From Mermis nigrescens (Eukaryota > Nematoda > Enoplea > Mermithida > Mermithidae): DNA of 64,000 nt. The translations under genes were made by a program, and so were the position numbers. The stretch is from positions 564,816 through 628,815 of the forward strand of contig JAVLUZ010000760.1 in the NCBI GenBank assembly GCA_036768485.1, in the 5' to 3' direction. The notes beneath the pieces were generated by a model, which was not told where the DNA came from, did not search any database, and saw only the letters and a program-made list of their open reading frames with translations. Each line of letters begins with the position of its first letter. Within the stretch, counting starts at the first letter, position 1. Positions 42,901 through 54,900 of the stretch are shown piece by piece.

Positions 42901-45900
42901 GAATGGAAAAATGGAAAGTTTTATAGAGGAAATGAGGCAAAATGAAGGCCAAAAACGGATAGAAATCAAAACATTTTCTCAAAAGTGCTACAAATTGACC
43001 AGAAACTGTGCTATAATGTGGTTTTGACGCTATTTAGCGCTTATACCCGTTTTTGAGGTCATTGTGACCTGAAAAAGCTGAATTTTCGACCCCCTCACAA
43101 ACCGACTGACCCCCGAGCTCAATCATGATGCGCATCAATGGTACCTACCTAGACAACAATGTACCGAACTAACCTATTAATTTAATAATGGCGTTTGCTT
43201 GTCAGGGGAACCCAAGAGAACATCACCGGATGCTGGCTACTACTACAACGCTCTACATTGGCAACTTGTCCTTCTACACGACCGAGGAGCAGGTGTATGA
43301 GCTGTTTCTGAGGGCCGGAGACGTTAAACGCGTTATCATGGGTTTGGACCGCGTCAAAAAGACGCCTTGCGGCTTTTGCTTCGTCGAGTGAGCTGGGCTC
43401 GCTTGTGCTAAATTTCCATCTTTTTTCCAAAATAGTATTATCAGCCTTTTATAGGGTAGTCTTTTTCAGACATTTACAGCATGGGAATTCGAGGGAGGGG
43501 GTCGAACTAATAAAAGGTCTTTTTTTGGGCCCAAAAGTGGTGGGTGCTGGATACGCGTCAAAAACATAGTTTTTCGGCGTTTCTGACGATGCTCTATCTT
43601 TCTAGAGCATTCAAACATGTAAAAATTTCGAGAAAAATTAAAAAGTCGAACAAATTGAACAAAATATAGTCAAAACATGAGTATATGACGCGAGGCGCCG
43701 AAAATTTGACTCTTAGGGTGGCCACTCACCCGGTAATCCGGGAAATCCGGGGAAAGCCCGGGAATTTCTTTGGCACCCGGGAAACCCGGGAAAAACCCGG
43801 AATTTTCGTCAATAAATTTAGTTTGAATTCAGTTTTCGGAGGCAAAAATATTGAATTAATAGTACAATGTTACATTTTTTATCGCTTTTAGTATCATGCT
43901 AGTTTACGTGTTTCTATATTTTATCATTCAGCGTTTATTTCCGTTTTTCTTCTCGCCCATTGTCACATCGTTTATTTCTATTTGTGTATTCTCTTTGATA
44001 TAGCTAGTAGCTATTTGTACTATTGTTCGTTATGACGTTTGTGCAATAGTTTTTATTCTACTCGGCAAAGATTTTTCCCGATGTACAAAGACTTTTCGGG
44101 ACCGTCTTTGTACATGTACAAAGATTTTTGGGAAGACTAAAATTGCAAAGGAGTCTGAAATTCGCAAAAAGTTTCGGTGCTTAGCGCCGAAATGAGTAAT
44201 TGTGTGTTCTATATATCTTTATTATCGGCAGAGATTGCATTTCAAAGGAATAGACGAATTATGACGTTCGTATCATGCTGTTTATTATGGCTCTAAAGTT
44301 ACACTTGTTATGCTAGTATGATGAGATGACGTTGGTAAATATTTTGCTTCAGCATTCTACATATGTGAGCTATTAAAATTTCCGGTCGATCATTATGCAC
44401 CGCATCTATTCGCATGCTTATCTCACTCATTATGCTTGCACCGTGTCCTAAATTCTTTGGCGCTAACCAGTTTGCGCATCTTTAGTGCCTTGCCGCGCTT
44501 ATACCATTGCAACAGCGATCGTTCGGATTTGAATTCAGATGAGCTTAGTGAAGAAAACGATTTGTCGTTTTCTTTAATTCAGATCTACCGGTTCTTTTGA
44601 AGAATAAACTGCTGTGCTATTGATTTCTCGAATGGGACCCACAACTACCTTCTGTAGCCCGCAGAACATACTTCGATTTTTGTGTTGCTTAGAGCAAGTC
44701 TGGTTTTTAGCAGATTCTGACGATTTTTTGCGTGCATAGGTGATTTTTCTCTAGTCCCCTCGCTTTTATGTCTTTAAGAATCCGCTATTCCAAGTATATT
44801 TGTCCTTTTTGTTCCATCGAAGCATTTTTCATTGCTAGTCTAAATTGATCATGACCTTTCTTGAATTATTTTATTACGCTGCTTAGCATATCCTTTTGCT
44901 CTAAAATGTTAGCGTATCGTGTACACGCATGAAGTTTGCTTTATTAATAGGACAAAGTTCATTCTCGTAGCAGCCACTTATTGCACTTTCGCCAGCGTGC
45001 ACGCAGGGAGATGGTTATGTCGATTAATTATAAGCGTATCTTGTCGTCCCTTTTATAAAGTGTCGCGAAATGCAACCATGCCTTACTTCCATTTAAGATT
45101 TGGAGAGGGGTGAGGGCTTCTCTTCTCAACCCCCTCAAAAAATTTTTCAACCCTCAAACCCTCAGAATTCGCGATTTTCCGGAAAATTCGTAGAAAAGGT
45201 GCCGTTTTAAGAGTTTTTAGCTATCCTTCGACTTACAAATGTCAATTTTTTGGCGTCAAATACATGCTCATATTTTAACTATTTTTCAATTTATTCGAGC
45301 TTTTCCAAATTTTTAGAACTTCTTAAACTCTTTTTTACGCTCCGTAAAGATAGAGACACATCAGAAATGCCGAAAAATGATGTTTTTTATAGCGTGGCCA
45401 CCGTTTTTTAAGCATGACTCTTAGGATAGGTCTGTAAAATAATAAAAAGTCAAACGTTCGGGGATCGGACGGCATTACGTGATACGATGAATGCTCCTCT
45501 TGAAACCAACTTGAAACAGCAAAAACGTTTTCTGACGGAATATTTTCGCGTTTTACGAACAAAAATATTATTTTACGGATGAAGAGCGACTACAATGCAG
45601 CCCACTGTAAATTAAGTCCCCTTATGGATAAAGCGGAGAGTTTTGGTCGGTTACTCCTAATTACGAATACTAAAGCAATTTGATTTGCAGAGGACGCACA
45701 GTCGAGCCTCGCTAATAAACACTCGGATAGTAAACACTCCCGCTCAATGAAGTCCATCCTCTTCTGCCCCTGCCAAACTCCTACGCTTTATCACAGTTAG
45801 AAGTCCGCCTAATAAGCGCTCAGTTAAACGGATAATAAACACGGCTCCGGCAGGCAGTGGCTATTCGGCACCATGCTTATGACCCCGCTTATTAAACACT

Positions 45901-48900
45901 CGCCTAGAAACGCGATTACGCGTCCCTGTAATTCATTTTTTGACAAGTTAACTCGACAAATCGTTTTCGGTATTAAAAACGCTTTGTGCATAGCGAAGAT
46001 CAAACACTAATATTCAGAGGGAAACGGTAATGTTCTGTGGTCTCATAGTACTTTTGACTATGATAGCGTTCGCTACACGCGTGGCAAGCAAAAGCAAATA
46101 ATTTTTAACTCGACTAGTAAACGCGGAATTTCGGGGTCCCCCTCAGGGTCTTTGTCGACTAGCTTCGACTTTATTAGGCATTTGCGGGTATTAGTACACC
46201 AATTTTTATTTATTAATTATTTCTAGGTACTACACGAGAGAAGACGCCGAAAACGCGGTGAGATATATCAATGGCACGCGACTCGACGACCGCATTATCC
46301 GCACCGACTGGGACGCCGGCTTTGAGGAGGGTCGACAGTTCGGAAGGGGCAGACACGGCGGCCAGGTGAAATAAAACGCTTTCTTATTCCTTCATGTTAA
46401 CATATACGTAAGTACAGTCAGGCCCGTATCCAGGATTTAGTTTCGGGGGGAGGAGGCACGACGAAAATTCTTTTAAAACACAAGGAGGACCAAAGGATGA
46501 ATTTTGCTTTGCCGATTTTGCTACCCGGGTGCTTTAGATGCGGTGAGAATCCAATGGAAATCATCTCTGTTATGGCCGCGGGGGTCCGATGTGGCGCGCT
46601 CCAGCGCCCCCCAGCGGGGTCAGGGCAGAGCCCCGGAAAATTTTCTGAAAAGAGGACTTCAATTTTGAATCGTAACGTTAAATTTTTTTACAAAATCGGC
46701 CGAATCACGGCTGTGAATTCGCCGTAAAAATGGTCAAAGTTTATCTGTCAATATCGCCAATAAACTGCCGTCATTCTTGTTTCTTGAATAAATCTTATTT
46801 TTTCTGTAAATACGCTTTAGATTGTGCACAGACTAAAAATGGAGCGTTTAATCCGCGCGCTTTGGACTAAATAGACTGTAATTATAATTTTCAAATTCGG
46901 CGCGAAGCTCTAAAAATTTTTGCAATCCTTGTCTAAAAAAACCAAAGGGGGAGTTAAGGGAAAAATTGTCTACATATTGCATTTCGAGGGGGCACGTGCC
47001 CCCTTATCCCCCTGGATTCGGGCCTGAGTATCTGTATAAACAAGTCAACATCTCTTTTTGGTTGGAATTTACGGTGCTACTGATCCTTGAATAAGTTTTG
47101 AAGTCCGTTGATTGCAGCAGCGCATTAAGCGTGTTATTTTAGGATCTATTTTACTTAACTAAGTACGCCCTACGAAGATTTTTCCGCGCACAGTCATCCG
47201 TCTCGTGCGGAAAATACCCCAAAAATTTCCACACGCATTAAATTTTGTACTCTATATCACACTTGCTCACTGGAGGGGTGAATAGGGTTATCTCCCTACC
47301 GCCACTTTTCACAGGCATACCTCCGTCATTTGCGGGCCGAAACCTATTGTTGGAATTATGAAAGAGCGTCAAACGATGACAAGCAGTGTAATCTGAAAGT
47401 ATTTTTCGAGTAGTACTCTGTCCATTCATTCATTCAGACACTTTTCACCCATTATTCTGTCCATATTCGATAGTTTAAGTCATTCCATCGTTCTTATTAT
47501 CATTTGTTTTCATTCAAACTTAATCACGAATATTCAAGAACAGTAAAATACAACGAATCAAAGATTTTTACGTATTGTGGCGGGGGTGGTAAGGAACGAC
47601 AAAAATATCTGAAAAAATCAACACGAATTCATCATTTTAGCGCCACAATTAGCCATAAAAATTCATCATGGACCCCCTCCAAGGAAACTCGATTTACCCC
47701 CGTCTCAGAACTTTTGACCGTGTACATGTATATATGCAGTGGCGGATCTAGGATTTTCCTAAGGGGGCGGTACCCCTAACGGGGGGGGGCGGAACCCTGA
47801 CTTGGGCGGAAAAATTAGCCGTTTTGACCCGAACATCGCTAAAAATCGCTCAAAAATGCTTAATTTTTCGCACTATTTTGGGCCGATGGGGGGGGGGGGC
47901 GGCCGCCCCCGCCCCCTAAATCCGCGCCCTGTATATATGCTGTATACGAATGAATGAGCTTTTAATAGAGGATGGGGCATTCTGTCTATCCACGATTTTC
48001 TTAATCAGGTCATTGCTTCCTAAATAATGTTACGATTTACAAACTTAATGAAACACTGGCCAGACATACATACATGCGCAGCATGGGAATTCTGGTGGGA
48101 GGGGGGTGAGATATTAAAGTGCGTTTTTTGAGCCTAGAAATAGTGGGAACGCGTCAAAAGCATCGTTTTTCGGCGTCTCTATCGTCCTAGCATACAAACG
48201 CAAGAAAATTTCGGAAAAAATTCAAAAAGTCGAAAAAATTGAATAAAGTTCAGTTGAAACATGAGTGAGTATATTTAACGAAGCGCCGAAAAGTAGACAC
48301 TTTTGAGCAAGTAGAGAGCTAAAATCGCTCAAAAAACACATTTTCTTCGAATTATACGGAAATTTTCTATAAGTTTTAAAAAATCGCGAATTCTTGGGGA
48401 TCGAAAAATTTGTGGGGCGGAGTTAAAATTTTTCTGGGAGGAGTGAACCCCCCCTAATTCCCCAAGATCACGCGTATGTATCCATACTATCTAATAACAA
48501 AAGAGATTTATAGGTTTCTTGGAAAATAGGGAGTTCAAACACTACATCACGCATGTGAGTGTGGGGGGATTTGTACCCTAAAATCCGGTAGACCCCCCAA
48601 AAATCGATAGACCCCCAGAGTAGAATTTTCGGCATATTTTTGGGATTTTTGCTAGTTTGTCACACCCAGATTCCTAGCATTTGGTCGCTGCCCAGTGCCC
48701 ATGTACTTCTACGACACCAGAATCGAACTCAATCAAGTGCCGAAGCCTTTCTTTATGAGTAGTTGCCTTTAAGATTAATACGGTTTGTACGCAGACGGTC
48801 GTCGCAAAAACAAAAAAGCTTATTTTTGAAAAATGTCGTTTTTTAAGTCGACTTTAGATGCAAAGTCGACTTTGAGACCGAATGGCGCTTTGTGAAACCG

Positions 48901-51900
48901 AATAATTTAAAGCCGAGTCTGCAAAAGTCGACTTTGCCTTCCAAAGTCGACTTTAGCGCTAAAGTACGCATTGTGAAAGCGGCCCCTGGGTCTGGTTGCG
49001 GATAGCTCTTAGGATTTATATGAGTTAGGAGTAAATCGGGTTGCAGATGTTAGGAGTTATTTACTCCTAAGCTTGGAGCGTAGGAGTAGATTTATGAGTA
49101 AGGCTAGGAGTAAAAATGAAATTGGGTCGCAGATGTCTAGGAGTACAATTCTAGGAGCAAGTTTACTCCTAGGTGTTGCGGACAGTTTTCTAGAATGCAT
49201 TAGGCCCTACTAAACGTCATTTGTCTTGCAAATTCATCGAAATGTATATTTCCAGCAATGATGCAAGTTATGTAATTGCATGCAGGAAGACAGAAAAATT
49301 TTGAATTGATTCAAATAAGATGAGCGATCTGAAGTAGAAGTAGCTGAGAACCTCCTCTTCTTATTTTGCTTTTTGCCAGTGGCAGAGCTGTGGGGGATAC
49401 GGGGGACTAGTCCTTCTAAATTTTTGGAGTACGAGTATTTTTACAAGGGTTCAGGGGTCCATTGCACCAAACTAGGAGTGTAGGAGTTAGGAGTTTGGAG
49501 CAAATTTACTCCTGGCTCAGGAGTCTCTCCTAAATCGGGTTGCACCACTTACTCCTAAACTAGGAGTAATTTTTTCATTGTTTCTAGGAGTAAACTCTCG
49601 TCACTCCTAGACTCCTAACTAGGAGTAATTTTAGGAGTAATTTTAGGCGTGTTTCTAGGAGTTTCTTAGACGAGATTTTTGCAATGTCCATAAATTTTCG
49701 AACATTTTCAGTCAAATCAGCCAAGCTATTTGGAAAATCTGCGACTGTATGCCAAATATGTTCATTAATTAGCTGAACAACGGATCGAATTTTCCGACAA
49801 ACAGTAGACTTATGCTATCCAAGAGCATCACCAACAATATCCTAAAATTTTCTAGTAGCTAAGAATCTTAGAGCTGATAAAATCTGTTGCTTTAGAGAAA
49901 GTGCCCTCTGTTAGTCTTTGGCTGTAAAAACCGTCCAATTATCTACCAAACACGTTCCGTTGCTTGCCGCGACATTCAAAAACATTCTTCGAAATTATCA
50001 ACATCAAAATTAATACGCTTCTTGCAGACTATTTTTCGGCGTATTTTTTCAATAATTTCATCATCACTATCACTGCTAGTACTATTCATCGCAGTCAAAA
50101 AGAGACTATTCAATACAACCGACAGCTTTAGGAGAGAACGGACACTCCTAACATTTTGTGCAAAGATAAGGAGTAAATTTACTCCTAAAAAACACTCCTA
50201 AGCGTGGTGCAACCCACCTGAAAAATTACGCCTAAACTTGCTCCTAAAACGTCCTCTTTACTCCTAATGTTACTCCTACACTCCTGATTTAGGAGACTCC
50301 TAGCTCCTAGATGGTGCAACCGAAATTTACACCTTTACTCCTAACTGTTACACTCCTAGTTTGGTGCAACTGGGCCCTGGTCATATAGTCATGGCCCCTA
50401 AAAATCCACGTTTCATGTTTTTTGCATATTTTCATTGTGCAAGCAACCCAATCTAGAAACTTATATAATCAGAGCAGTCTCCCGTCGATGCTCCATCTTT
50501 CGCCACTTAGTTGATTTCATAGATCCCTTTGGTCTTGGAGAAAAAATCGATCAAAGTCATAACTAAAAAAACCAGCGAATTCCATTTGGGAAGTAAAAAA
50601 ACCGTGGGAAATAAAAGATCGACCCCCAAAATGTTGTGCGAAGTGCGTGGTTTGCAGCGTAAAATAGTTGGTTGACCTTGAATGATCATATTTTTTTGAA
50701 AAAATTCATTTTTTACGAGATTTCCGTTCATTTTATCACGTTTATATAAAAATCGATAATTTTTTCTGAATTTTATAAAAGTTCTATAAATTTCACAAAT
50801 AGTCTTTAAGTGATAAAAACAACTCTATGTAAGTCTCTTCTACATCTGCAAGAAATAATTGCAAAATTATGCGAACTTGATGAAAAGTCATTTCGTTGCC
50901 ATGGCAACGTATACTTAGCGTCGGTCTTTTCTTGGTTAAAAGGGTTTTTAGGTTACAATCGAACTTTTTTGGCAGTTTTTGGGGTGATTCCCATTATTTG
51001 TGAAAAATAAATATCAGGCATCATGTAAGGTGCTACGAGGCTCATTCCTGCTAAGTTTTGTGACAATTGGCGCTGGTTTTTCAGGTTACAACTGGTTTTT
51101 TTAGGTTTGACTTTGAAGGTATACTGTAGCTATGTGCATGATAGAGGACAACTAATTTTTTTCTGACATTAGTCTGCAAGAGAGTCTGACGTGAAAACAT
51201 AAAAGATTCCAGCAAATATGAATACGGGTAGAAATACTGACCCTCAAAAATGTTTTTAAAAAATCATAAAAACGACAATTTCTAGGAACTTTTCGACAAA
51301 TTTATATCTCAAGTTCCTGGATGATCAGGAAAGAGATCAGGGGTCAGTTGTAATTCTCACGGCATAGCTTGTTCGCCAGTATAATATCAGTCATCTTTTG
51401 GTTGCGCAGCATGGCCGGTCTGGGTGGGTCGATAATGGAGGTTTTTTTGGGCAAAATGACCTCAAAAATTGATATAAGCGCTAAAATAGTGCTAAAATTA
51501 CGTTATTACACATTTTCTGGTGAATTTCAGGTACCTTTAGAGCAATTTACATTCATTTTAGACCTTCATTTTGCCTCAATTTCACCGAATCTGGGGGGCA
51601 GGACTAAAGATGCGCAGCCGATCTGGGGGATCTGGGGGGCGGTCAGCCGATCTGGTGGGGTTGGGCCAAGAATTGGACTTTTTTGGGCCAGACACTTACA
51701 TCAGAATTTTCGTCCTCCCCAAATTCAGGAAGCCAGCTACACCTGCGCTGTTTGCGATTTCCTTATGAAAGGCTGTCTGGAGTCTAAAATGTACGCTGTA
51801 CACTATACGCTCTGTTAGTATTGCTGACCTTAAAAATCGTATTAGACTAGCCATAAGGGAAGTTCCTGTCGAATTCAGAACGTAAACAATTCTCAAATTC

Positions 51901-54900
51901 ATCGTTTTGTTTATTTGCGCATGTACAAAGATCTATGGAAAGTTACAGTTGAAAATATTTTCCCATATATTTTGGGTATACTCCTAAATAGGGGTGTATG
52001 CAGGATTTTTTAGGAGAGGCAGTTCAAAAGTGTGTTGTCACTACCCTATGTTTCGAGATACGTTCAACGGCGCACAAAATAAAGTGCACGTCTGACGTTT
52101 CCAAACATGCTCCATCCATTAGGCTCATAAAATCCATATTTTTCGTAAAAAAAGTTTTATTTTCTCTTAATATCCTATGAAAAATAACATTTTTGGGCTG
52201 CGCTTGAGACAAATATATAGAAAATAATGATTTGAACATTCTGAGATTTTTAGATGAAAATGTGTCAGTTTCCATTATTTTCCATGCATTATCTTACCTT
52301 TCCAAAATTATTTTCGGGCTAAGGAGGTTAGCCGCCCCCTTCCGCTTTCCCTTGCATACGCCCATGCTCTTAAACACTTGTTTTTTGATCAAATACACGA
52401 GCTCCTATTCTGTCCACGACGACTGTATCCACTAGTCCCAAATAATTACACAATTCGCCGCAAAATTTCTATAATTTTCCAGCTCCAAATTCACATAAAT
52501 TAGATTCAGAAAGCTGAATTAATTCATTAGTATAAAACCAAAATAAGAAGCAGAATAGCACAAAACAGTGTTAAGTTATCAAATAGTCCGTATTTTCTGC
52601 AAAAAGGCCTTTGAAAAAGCGAAGACATAAATGTCAGATGTGTTCAAGGTTGTACAAAGATTAATCGTAAAGTGTTTTTATCGCGCGTAGTAATTTTGAT
52701 ATTGGACAAATTGTTTGAATTTCTGGTAAAAGATGTCTAAAAAAGCGTTAAAAACGATTTTCTCGAATATGTACAAAGATTGTCCTGAAAGTCTTTGTTC
52801 GAGCTTCAGAATCTTTGTCCTGAACAAAAAATAAAACGTGCTCTAATATAAGGAATGATTTCGGCGCTTAATTGAATTAGATGGTGTTCATGCAGAAGCG
52901 CGAGAAGTATGAATAGACAGGGTGACAGAACGTTGAAAAACTAATATGACTGCTCCGCCCGTACGCTGAAAGGCAATTACTTATTGAAACAAAATAAATA
53001 ATCCAACGCGAATCGCTGACAAATTTTAGAATTTTTTAGAAGTTGAAATTGTCGATAAATCGCGTATTTCTACGTAACTTCTGTTAGAAATTCAGTCAAA
53101 AAAAAATTCGCGTGCTGCGAAAAAACATGATGCCTTTAATTTCCAAATTGAGATTCGTGAAAAACTTTCCATTGGGTCATACATTGTTTTCTCAGTCGGT
53201 ATCTAAATTGATTGTGCCCCGGTTCCTCGTGCGTCCCATTTCCTCGCGTGTCCCGTTACTTCGAAAATCCCATATCTTCACGTTTCTTATCTCCTAAGAA
53301 GGCAAAATAGCCAACATGAAAACCGAAAAAAACCAAAATACCCCTCCCAGAATTTAATTTTTTATAATTTTTTGTTTTTTTTCGCAATTTTTTGATGCCA
53401 TTGGGTAGAGCTTGACGAGAAACGTCGAAAAATGATGTTTTTTTCGCAATACCACCATTTTTAAGTCAATTTTTTGGCCTTTGAAAATTTTACACACCGT
53501 CACCGCTCCAGAATTCCAGTGCTGCCCAATGGCTCCAACATTGATCTGATGAAAATTCTTCTATCGATCGAACTAAAACGTTTAGATTTTAAAATTTTAC
53601 TTCAGCATAATCTAGCTTCATAATTGAGCGAATTAAAACGGCAAAATTCAAGTGTCATAATGAAGATATACTCATAAAAAGTTCCTCCGAATAAATAGCA
53701 AATGTATTGATCTGGGAAAGTAAATAAAGAAATCAGGCGTTTTGGAACTTTAGTCCTGGTCCACGAGTAAACAAAGTAAAAATTTATTCTAACAATTATT
53801 TTTACGTATCAAATTGCAAGTAAGCTGGATTAGAGGTACATATCACTTAGAAAGGTGTCTTTTTCCATGAAAAGTTCCTCCGATAGTCATATTGATGAAT
53901 TTCAAGCAGGTAGGGAGGCAGCCGCGAGAACACAGAACAGGCGAAGAAATGGGACACCCGAAGAAGTGGGATGCGCTTTCCTCCACGAGCATGAGTATTA
54001 CCTACCACTTCATTATCATTTATCGAGCAAGTAGGACGCACGAGGAAATGGGACACGCAAGGAGATGGGACACGCGAGGATATGGGGCGCACGAACAAAT
54101 GGGACGCACGAGGAAATAGGATGCGCGAAGAAAAGGGCACGCGAGTAAACGAGATAATACCTCTAAATTACAGCAGGGTCGTTAAGAGTCACAAACGAGT
54201 TGTCAACTTGAAATTCCTACCATTTCTTTTTTTAAAAGGCCGTTTGGGATTGTGGATAATAAAGGATATAAAAGGAAGAGACTAGCAAAAAGCTACCTAT
54301 GTATATGCCTAAAGTCGCAAAATCTGACTTTCTCTAATTAACGCAAAAAATCGAAGTATATTCTGCGACCTGCAGATTGAAATAAATTATTTAACCAAAA
54401 AACGATTGAAAAGCAGCAAGTTAGCTATGCAGTAGCTGTGGAAAAGTAGGTGGAATAAAGTAGGAGCAACTTTGTAAGCCAGTTGAATGAAATAGCAAAA
54501 GTCGATGCATTCAAGACAATCGAATAAATTGTTGATTCAAAGCAGTATGCAGTAGGAAACAAAATAAAACGCCTTTAAATACAATTGCAGATAGTTTTCT
54601 ATCAGTCACGATGTGAAGCAAGTCAGCGTTGCAACTTGCAGGCAGTTTACAAACAGTATGCATTTTTAGATCATATTTATATACTGTGAAGCATTGAAAA
54701 TTATTTAAAGAAGGTTACACTTCCTCAGAGGCCGCAGAATATACTTTGATTTTTTGCGTTGCTCGGAGAAAGTCTGATTCTAACAGATTTTGCGACTTTA
54801 GACATACATAGGCAGCTTTTTCTTAGTCCCTCCTTTTACATCCTTAATAATCCACAATTCCGAGTATATTCGTCTTTTTTGTCCCATCGGATCATCTTAC

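Noticed and set aside
43188..43205. In-frame ATG directly upstream of NCBP2 exon 2 as the start codon
   Set aside because: Starting there would lose the conserved first cap-stacking tyrosine segment, which is found in a good upstream exon at 39834-39920 that joins in frame at tgtcag.
45700..46200. Possible pogo/Tigger-type element starting CAGTCGAGCCTCGCTAATAA
   Set aside because: The left end resembles pogo-type termini and TAAACACTC motifs repeat, but no matching right end or transposase frame was found.
51369..51818. 149-codon plus-strand frame with a Cys-rich end
   Set aside because: It crosses GGGG/CCCC-rich repeat blocks resembling other intronic repeats here and lies in the NCBP2 intron. 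No family or splice support.
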